Below, piece by piece: positions 58,915 through 64,000 of a stretch of 64,000 bases of DNA. A model generated the notes under the pieces. The model ran no database searches, was not told the origin of the DNA, and saw only the letters and a program-made list of their open reading frames with translations. Location of the stretch: assembly GCF_029846175.1 (NCBI RefSeq), contig NZ_JARWAC010000023.1, positions 102,047 to 166,046 on the forward strand, written 5' to 3'. Position 1 is the stretch's first letter, and every line of letters starts with the position of its first letter. A program made the translations under genes and the position numbers. The stretch is from Sphaerisporangium sp. TRM90804 (GTDB lineage: Bacteria > Actinomycetota > Actinomycetes > Streptosporangiales > Streptosporangiaceae).

Positions 58915-59292
58915 ATGATCAGTCATATCGGAACCGTCGACGTCTTCGTCCGCGACCAGGACGCCGCGCTCGACTTCTACGTCGGCAAGCTCGGTTTCGA
59001 GCTGCGCAGAGACGACTCCATGGGCCCCATGCGCTGGATCGAGGTGGCCCCGCCCGGTGCCCAGACCACGATCGTCATCGCCACCGCCGACTACCCGGTG
59101 GGCAGCGAGGAGAAGATCGGCATCTTCACCGACATCCAGTTCGTCACCGACGACATCAAGGCCGCCCACGAGAAGCTCACCGCACAGGGCGTCCACTTCA
59201 CCACCCCGCCGGAGGACCAGTCGTGGGCCTGGCACTCCGCGTTCGTCGACCCCGACGGCAACGAGTTCTTCCTCATCCAGCGCAAGGCCTGA
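58915..59292 (+). CDS. VOC/glyoxalase-bleomycin resistance superfamily protein
   Basis: A 125-residue VOC-fold protein: ISHIGTVDVFVRDQDAALDFYVGKLGFELRRD, MRWIEVAPPGAQTTIVIATA, IQFVTDDIKAAHEKLTAQGVHF, HSAFVDPDGNEFFLIQ. Two beta-alpha-beta-beta-beta modules bind metal or ligand. VOC proteins include drug-sequestering resistance factors such as those described for tiancimycin-type enediynes; its position directly after the cluster makes that a reasonable but unproven role. The ATG at 58915 has GGGAG upstream. It has its own strong terminator downstream and no cluster motif upstream. Confidence 0.85.
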   Translation: MISHIGTVDVFVRDQDAALDFYVGKLGFELRRDDSMGPMRWIEVAPPGAQTTIVIATADYPVGSEEKIGIFTDIQFVTDDIKAAHEKLTAQGVHFTTPPEDQSWAWHSAFVDPDGNEFFLIQRKA

Positions 59293-59301
59293 CCCCTCGG
59301 G

Positions 59302-59329
59302 AAGCCCGCCGGCCGCGCCGGCGGGCTTT
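59302..59329 (+). terminator. Strong intrinsic terminator after the VOC gene
   Basis: A perfect 12-bp stem AAGCCCGCCGGC/GCCGGCGGGCTT with a CGC loop, followed by T. It lies 9 bp after the stop and probably marks the right end of cluster transcription. Confidence 0.88.
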
Positions 59330-59367
59330 CGCGTGCCCCGGGGCGCGCCGCCGGTTCCGGGCGCTCC

Positions 59368-59387
59368 TAAACTGAACCGGACAGTCC
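59368..59387 (+). promoter_or_regulatory. Candidate -10 and operator before the TetR gene
   Basis: TAAACT (59368-59373) is followed by the dyad GGAC-A-GTCC (59379-59387) at the presumed start point, 18 bp before the ATG. It probably serves autorepression by the TetR protein; no -35 was seen. Confidence 0.45.
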
Positions 59388-59405
59388 ATTCCGAGGGGCG
59401 AGACC

Positions 59406-60017
59406 ATGGATCGGCCGCTGACGCCGAAGGGCGCGGCGACGCGCAAGCGCATCGTCGAGGGAGCCGCGGAGGTGCTGCGCGAGAGCAGCGTGGTGGATGC
59501 GACGCTGGACGACATCCGCCGGCAGACGGGCACCAGTAAGAGCCAGTTGTTCCACTACTTCCCCCGCGGGAAGGACGAGCTGCTGCTGGCCGTCGCCCAG
59601 TACGAGGCCGATCGGGTGCTGGACGACCAGCAGCCGCACCTGAGCTGCCTCACCTCCTGGGACGCCTGGCGGCGCTGGCGCGACGTCGTCGTCGAGCGCT
59701 ACCGCGCCCAGGGCGACACCTGCCCGCTGGGCGCCCTCCTCCTGCAGACAGGCCGCACCACCCCCGGCGCGCGGGCCATCGTGGTCACCCTCATGGAGCG
59801 CTGGCAGCGGGAACTGGCCGCCGGCATGCGGGCGATGCGCGACGCCGGCCACCTCCCCCCGGACTTCGACCCCGACCAGGCCTCCGCCGCCCTCCTGGCC
59901 GGCATCCAGGGCGGCGTCGCCATCATGCTCTCCACCGGCCGCTCCACCCACCTGGAAGCCGCCCTGGACACCGCGATCACCCAGATGCGCGCGGCCGGCG
60001 ACCGCGTCACGACGTAG
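59406..60017 (+). CDS. TetR family transcriptional regulator
   Basis: A 203-residue protein with an N-terminal TetR helix-turn-helix: TRKRIVEGAAEVLRESSVVDATLDDIRRQTGTSKSQLFHYFPRGKDELL; the rest is a helical ligand-binding domain with TCPLGALLLQTGRTTPGARA and LLAGIQGGVAIML, features of the TetR subgroup that carries a TetR_C_11/16-like domain. It lies beyond the terminator at 59302, so it is not obviously part of the cluster. It could regulate itself and the divergent or downstream genes. Confidence 0.88.
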   Translation: MDRPLTPKGAATRKRIVEGAAEVLRESSVVDATLDDIRRQTGTSKSQLFHYFPRGKDELLLAVAQYEADRVLDDQQPHLSCLTSWDAWRRWRDVVVERYRAQGDTCPLGALLLQTGRTTPGARAIVVTLMERWQRELAAGMRAMRDAGHLPPDFDPDQASAALLAGIQGGVAIMLSTGRSTHLEAALDTAITQMRAAGDRVTT

Positions 60018-60276
60018 GCCCACACGTGCCGCGCCGCGTGCGACGGTGCGCGGCCGCGGCCGCGCGAGCTACTACGAACTCGAACGTCTGATCGCCGCCG
60101 CCGCCGCCGCCGTCGGCGCGACCTCGGCCTGGCGCCCGACGCGCTGGCCCGTCCCGGTGACCTTCACGGCCACGCGTATCTGGCAGAAACAAGACCATTT
60201 ATGGAGAATTGTCGTAGATCGCGTACCGGATGCGGTAGAAGATCATTTGTACCTACTGTCGCATCTCGAGGTCCAC
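60018..60276. other. Intergenic region, AT-richer at its right end
   Basis: This 259-bp spacer contains a GCC-triplet run near 60090-60120 and an AT-richer stretch (60180-60260) that probably holds the promoter of the secreted SRPBCC gene. No clear hexamer pair was resolved. Confidence 0.35.
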
Positions 60277-60921
60277 GTGAAGAAACTGCTCCAGGTTCTC
60301 GCGGCACAGCTGTTCGCCGCGACGTTCGTTCTCACCGCCCTGTCCGGCGCGGCCCGCGCCGACACCCCTCCGAGCGACGCCGAGCTCGCTCAGGAGTGGC
60401 AGGTCGCGTGGGACACGCACCGGTTCACCGACACCACGCCCCCGGCTCCGGGCTCGGGACGCAGCCGGGCCACCAGCAGCATCTCGATCGAGATCGCCGC
60501 GCCCGCCAAGCGGGTGTTCGCGGCGTACTCCGACATCGATAACCACATCGGCCGGCACTCGTTCCTGAAGCGGGTGGTCACCCACGCGGACTACTGCCGC
60601 CACGACACGCGGTACGTCGACTTCACCGCCATCGAGGAGATCCCGTACGAGGGCGCCATCGTCACGAGCAAGACGCACGCCCAGCAGCGCCTGCACCCCG
60701 ACAAGCTCTACTACGAGACCGACACCTGGTCGGAGCCGAACGTGGTCTCCCACCAGAAGATCGTCTTCACCAAGCTCCCCGGCGGCAGGACCAGGGTCAC
60801 CGAACACCTCACCTTCGACGCCGACACCACCCTGATCGACTTCGTCGTCACCAACGGCACCGCCTCCCACCAGCAGACCCAGACAGCCCTGAAGCAGGCC
60901 ATAGAGTCCGGCGACCTCTGA
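60277..60921 (+). CDS. Secreted SRPBCC (START-like) protein
   Basis: A 214-residue protein. A Sec signal peptide (KKLLQVLAAQLFAATFVLTALSGAARA, likely cleaved before DTPP) precedes an SRPBCC/polyketide cyclase-dehydrase fold: SSISIEIAAPAKRVFAAYSDIDNHIGRHSFLKRVVTH, YVDFTAIEEIPYEG, HQKIVFTKLPGGRTRVTEHLTFDAD and a C-terminal helix. Such folds bind hydrophobic ligands. Secretion is unusual for the family. The GTG at 60277 is preceded by GAGG, and the upstream part of the frame does not resemble protein. Confidence 0.75.
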   Translation: MKKLLQVLAAQLFAATFVLTALSGAARADTPPSDAELAQEWQVAWDTHRFTDTTPPAPGSGRSRATSSISIEIAAPAKRVFAAYSDIDNHIGRHSFLKRVVTHADYCRHDTRYVDFTAIEEIPYEGAIVTSKTHAQQRLHPDKLYYETDTWSEPNVVSHQKIVFTKLPGGRTRVTEHLTFDADTTLIDFVVTNGTASHQQTQTALKQAIESGDL

Positions 60922-60967
60922 CCACCCCCACACCCCCCGGACGCACCCCTCCCGACCCGTGAACGAT

Positions 60968-61924
60968 CTAGGCCCAGGAGGTTCGCAGGCGTAGCCATTC
61001 GAGGGCGGGGGTGGCCTGGGCGGACTGGAAGGCTCGGAGGGTGGGGAGGCCGGGGGGTGGGGGCTGGCGTGACTGGCGGACGAAGTAGCCGGTGAGGGCG
61101 GCCAGGGCGGTGGTCACGGCTGTCGGGTCGGCGTCGCGGGCCACGGGGTGGGCGGTGAAGATCTTCTCGGGGTGGGGGCCGCCCTGCATGCGGACGCTGG
61201 GGAGCATCTGGAGCAGGTCGAACCACGGGGCGCCGAGGAACGCCCACGGCCAGTCGACGACCATCACGTCGTCGGCCGTGAGCAGGAGGTTGTCGGCGCG
61301 GATGTCGCCGTGCACCAGCGTCTCGCCCTTGACGGCATCGGGCCAGCCCGCCTCCAGGCCGGCCAGCTCGTCCAGGTGGCGCGCGGCCCACGTGTCGAGG
61401 CCGGTCAGGTCGTCCGTCCCCGTGTCGCGGGCCTCGACCAGGAGCCGCCAACCGCGGAACGCCTCGCCGAACCTTTCCTCGGGGGGCGGCGCGGAGATCG
61501 GGGACGGGGTGAGCGTGACGCTCAGCCGGTCGAGGGCGTCCAGCACCCGCTCCAGCTCGTCGGCCCGCCACGGGTCGGCGGGCGGGTGGCCCTCCACGTA
61601 GTCGAACAGCAACGCGACCCATCCACCCGAGTCGAACGACGCCAGCAGCCGCGGCGAGGGCACCCCCGCGGGGAGCGCGGCGGCGATGCGGGCCTCGGCC
61701 CGGTAGATGTCGGCGCTCTCCGCGTTGGGCTCGGGCCCGACGGCCTTGGCGAACGCCCTGCGCCCATCGGCCAGCGTCAGCCGGACGGCGGCGCCGGGCG
61801 AGAACCCCCCGACCCGCGTCACCGCCTCCACCACCAGCGCCCCCAGACGCGCCTCGACCGCCCGCCGAACCCCCTCGGGCACATCACGCCACGGCAACCG
61901 CAAGTCAACGACAGGAACGTCCAC
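60968..61924 (-). CDS. Aminoglycoside phosphotransferase (APH) family kinase
   Basis: A protein of about 318 residues with an APH-type fold: RVGGFSPGAAVRLTLADGRRAFAKAVG (Gly-rich region and catalytic Lys), VALLFDYVEGHPP hinge, the catalytic loop LVHGDIRADNLLLTADDVMVVDWPWAFLGAPWFDL with Asp residues for catalysis and metal binding. It phosphorylates an unknown small molecule; sequence alone does not support aminoglycoside resistance. The GTG at 61924 follows GGAGG; the longer frame to 62050 is unsupported. Confidence 0.8.
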   Translation of the reverse strand: MDVPVVDLRLPWRDVPEGVRRAVEARLGALVVEAVTRVGGFSPGAAVRLTLADGRRAFAKAVGPEPNAESADIYRAEARIAAALPAGVPSPRLLASFDSGGWVALLFDYVEGHPPADPWRADELERVLDALDRLSVTLTPSPISAPPPEERFGEAFRGWRLLVEARDTGTDDLTGLDTWAARHLDELAGLEAGWPDAVKGETLVHGDIRADNLLLTADDVMVVDWPWAFLGAPWFDLLQMLPSVRMQGGPHPEKIFTAHPVARDADPTAVTTALAALTGYFVRQSRQPPPPGLPTLRAFQSAQATPALEWLRLRTSWA

Positions 61925-62012
61925 CCCGCCATCCTCCCGGACCCGGCACCCGGCGATAAACCCATTTACCAGCGCCGCCACCCCACCGCCCCGCCCGCAG
62001 CCCCGAACGCCC

Positions 62013-63185
62013 TCAGGTCTCGTAGCCGTAGAGCCAGGTGTCGGGGCCATCGCCGCCGTACTTGAAGGCGAGTCTCATGGCGGTGTCCCGCGCGGCTATG
62101 GCGGCCCGGTTCTCCCACTGGCCGGCCATGCCGATCCTGCGGGACATGCGGGAGATGCGCGTGGCGCGGGAGACGCGGGCGGCCTCGTAGGCGCGCATGG
62201 CCCGGCGGCGGCCGGGTGGGGTGTCGTCGTGGGCGAGGGTCTCCTCGACGAGGCGGCAGAAGACGGCGGCGTCCTCGATGGCGGCGTTGGCGCCCTGGCC
62301 GAGGAAGGGGGCCATCGGGTGGGCGGCGTCGCCGAGCAGGGCGACGCGGGGGGTGGTCCAGCGGGGGAGGGTGGGCATGTCGTGGATGTCGGTGACGACG
62401 AGCTGGTCCACGGGGGTGTGGGCGACCAGGTCGGGGATGGGGGCGTGCCAGTCGCGGACGAGGGCCGCGAGCCGTTCGCGCGCGTACTCCGGGTGGAGCT
62501 GCGGCCACTCGTACTCGGTGGCGTTGAGCGTGGCCGCCCAGTACAGCTCGCCGCCGCGCAGCGGGTTGGCGAAGATCTGCAGGCCGGGGCCCTGGGAGAA
62601 GAAGCCGCCCGGGTAGGAGTGCTCGGGGGCCGGGGTGATGCCGCGCATGGAGCTGATGCCGAGGAAGCGCGGGCGCCGCTTGGCGCCCACGTGCTTGCGG
62701 GCCATGGACCACACGCCGTCCGCCCCGACGAGCAGGTCGCCGTGGGCGGTGGTGCCGTCGGCGAAGGTGGCGGTGACGGTGTCGGGGGTCTCGGTGGCGA
62801 GCAGGAAGCGGCTGCCGATCCTCAGCGCGCCCTTCGGCAGGGCGTCCAGCAGGATGCGGTGCAGCAGGCTGCGGCGCATGGCCACCATGGGGGCCTTCCA
62901 CCGGGCCACCAGGTCGGTGGGCGGGATGCGGACCTTGACCTGCCCGGTGTGTGAGACGTAGTTGAACGTGTGCGGCCCCGGCACGGCCTCCTCGCGCACC
63001 CGTCGCCCGGCCTCCGGGGCCAGGCGGTCCAGCGCGCGGATCCCGTTGGGCGACAGCACCAGGCCGGACCCGGTGTGCTCGAACGGGTCGCTCTGGTCGA
63101 AGACCCGCACACGGTGCCCGCGGCGGGCCAGCCCGAGCGCGGTGCAGAGTCCGCCGATGCCGCAGCCGACGACGAGCACGTCCAC
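62013..63185 (-). CDS. FAD-dependent monooxygenase
   Basis: A 390-residue class A flavoprotein monooxygenase of the PHBH-like group: N-terminal FAD motif VLVVGCGIGGLCTALGLARRGHRVRVFDQ (GxGxxG), DG motif LLVGADGVWSMARKHVG, and the GD motif RVALLGDAAHPMAPFLGQGANAAIEDA. These enzymes use NAD(P)H to hydroxylate aromatic substrates. The GTG at 63185 begins right before the FAD-binding strand. It lies far from the cluster promoters and 88 bp upstream of the APH gene on the same strand; no clear link to the cluster. Confidence 0.9.
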   Translation of the reverse strand: MDVLVVGCGIGGLCTALGLARRGHRVRVFDQSDPFEHTGSGLVLSPNGIRALDRLAPEAGRRVREEAVPGPHTFNYVSHTGQVKVRIPPTDLVARWKAPMVAMRRSLLHRILLDALPKGALRIGSRFLLATETPDTVTATFADGTTAHGDLLVGADGVWSMARKHVGAKRRPRFLGISSMRGITPAPEHSYPGGFFSQGPGLQIFANPLRGGELYWAATLNATEYEWPQLHPEYARERLAALVRDWHAPIPDLVAHTPVDQLVVTDIHDMPTLPRWTTPRVALLGDAAHPMAPFLGQGANAAIEDAAVFCRLVEETLAHDDTPPGRRRAMRAYEAARVSRATRISRMSRRIGMAGQWENRAAIAARDTAMRLAFKYGGDGPDTWLYGYET

Positions 63186-63353
63186 GGCTCAGCCCCGCCC
63201 GCTCTGGGGGGACGTCCGGCCGCGGCGCCCCGGGCCGAGGGTGCCGGCGAGGCCGTCCATCGGCCGGGGCCGCTCCCTCCGGTGGGACGTGCGTCCGGGG
63301 TAGGTGAGGCCCGGGGCGGTGCGGGGGCCGGGGGCGATGAGCTTGGTCATCGG

Positions 63354-64000
63354 TCAGCTCCGCATCCGTTCGGCGTTGGGGGGCGGGGGTGGGCGGTCGC
63401 CGGTCAGCAGGGCGTCGAGGGAGAGCTCCACGCGGTCGAGCCCGGCCATGAGGGGGCGGTCGGCGCCGGTGACGGTGAGCGCGCCGTTCTCGACGGCGAC
63501 GCTGACGACGTGGCCGGGGCGCAGCTCGCCGTAGAGGATCTTCTCCGACAGGGTGTCCTCCAGCTCGCGCTGGATGGTGCGGCGCAGCGGGCGGGCGCCG
63601 AGCACCGGGTCGTAGCCGTGCTCGCCGAGCAGGCGGCGGGCCTCCGGCGCCACCTCCAGGTCCATGTCGCGGTCCTTCATGCGCAGCGCGATCTGGGCGA
63701 GCATCAGGTCGACGATCTGGATGATCTCCTCGGGCGCGAGCTGGTGGAACACCACGATGTCGTCGATCCGGTTGAGGAACTCGGGCCGGAAGTGCCGCTT
63801 GAGCTCCTCCTGCACCTGGGCCCTCATCCGCGCGTGCCCGTCCCCGGCGCCGGCGGCCGTCGCGAAGCCGAGACCGGGGCCCTTGGAGATGCCCCGGCTG
63901 CCCAGGTTGGTGGTCATGATGACGACGGTGTTCTTGAAGTCGACCACGCGGCCCTGGGCGTCGGTCAGGCGACCGTCCTCCAGGATCTGCAGCAGCGAGT
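63354..64000 (-). CDS. clpC: Clp protease ATPase subunit, C-terminal part (5' end outside window)
   Basis: About 215 C-terminal residues of a ClpA/ClpC/ClpB-type AAA+ unfoldase: SLLQILEDGRLTDAQGRVVDFKNTVVIMTTNLGS (Walker B/sensor 1 region of the second AAA domain), FRPEFLNRIDDIVVFHQL, then the small domain with GYDPVLGARPLRRTIQRELEDTLSEKIL (sensor 2 Arg). The tail fits ClpC. The frame runs through the right edge, so the N-terminal domain and first AAA domain are not seen. Its stop precedes the FAD monooxygenase gene on the same strand by about 170 bp. Confidence 0.85.
   Translation of the reverse strand, partial: SLLQILEDGRLTDAQGRVVDFKNTVVIMTTNLGSRGISKGPGLGFATAAGAGDGHARMRAQVQEELKRHFRPEFLNRIDDIVVFHQLAPEEIIQIVDLMLAQIALRMKDRDMDLEVAPEARRLLGEHGYDPVLGARPLRRTIQRELEDTLSEKILYGELRPGHVVSVAVENGALTVTGADRPLMAGLDRVELSLDALLTGDRPPPPPNAERMRS

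Noticed and set aside
60277..60921. CalC-like self-sacrifice resistance protein
   Set aside because: The SRPBCC fold is shared, but this protein has a signal peptide, lies outside the motif-controlled region and beyond two other genes; nothing specific supports the role.

Overview
The window is high-GC DNA with frequent GTG (and occasional TTG) starts, short or overlapping gene junctions, an F420-dependent oxidoreductase, mycothiol-dependent-type enzymes, a DUF574 methyltransferase and a class I lysyl-tRNA synthetase. Together these point to a filamentous actinomycete, probably of the Streptosporangiales type; this is an inference, because no rRNA or other diagnostic marker is present.

Layout. 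Positions 1-7.6 kb hold accessory genes: the 3' end of a rifampin phosphotransferase, a MerR regulator, an EamA exporter behind an apparent ribosome-mediated attenuator, an AhpD-like protein, a SnoaL-like protein behind a strong promoter with twin operators, a pentapeptide-repeat protein, a VapBC45-like toxin-antitoxin pair and a luciferase-like oxidoreductase. Positions 8-16.9 kb are a polymorphic toxin locus: a 2392-residue secreted RHS/YD-repeat protein (SpvB-like N-terminus, embedded carbohydrate-binding module, YD core, Hint domain, nuclease-like tip), its probable immunity gene, a dead NmrA-family fragment and a HEAT-like protein. The 3' half of this locus is visibly lower in GC than the 5' half. 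Positions 17-28.2 kb are mainly housekeeping: esterase, HxlR/DHFR-like pair, DUF574 methyltransferase, lysS, zur, GNAT, Sir2 and a short methionyl-tRNA synthetase paralogue.

Positions 28.5-58.8 kb are the centrepiece, a biosynthetic gene cluster built on the complete enediyne cassette unbL-unbV-unbU-pksE-thioesterase, translationally coupled by 4-bp overlaps. Around it lie two P450s, two methyltransferases, two ABM-type monooxygenases, two SnoaL-like proteins, a UbiB-like kinase, a radical SAM enzyme, a mycothiol-isomerase-like protein, an NADPH-dependent oxidoreductase, an ATP-grasp/GNAT/MFS operon and a DrrAB-type ABC exporter. PKSE is the only polyketide synthase present.

A 14-bp element, CAATCCRYGAGAAG, occurs six times and only in cluster intergenic or leader DNA. 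At four sites it lies exactly 21 bp, and at one site 20 bp, upstream of a TAnnnT -10 hexamer. It appears to tie at least five transcription units into one regulon, although no obvious cluster regulator lies inside the window. The PKSE also carries an in-frame 21-bp minisatellite within its dehydratase domain. The product is probably an enediyne or enediyne-derived aromatic polyketide, possibly of the anthraquinone-fused kind; that class assignment is an inference.

Positions 58.9-64 kb carry a VOC protein with a strong terminator, a TetR regulator, a secreted SRPBCC protein, an APH-like kinase, an FAD monooxygenase and the 3' part of a Clp ATPase gene.
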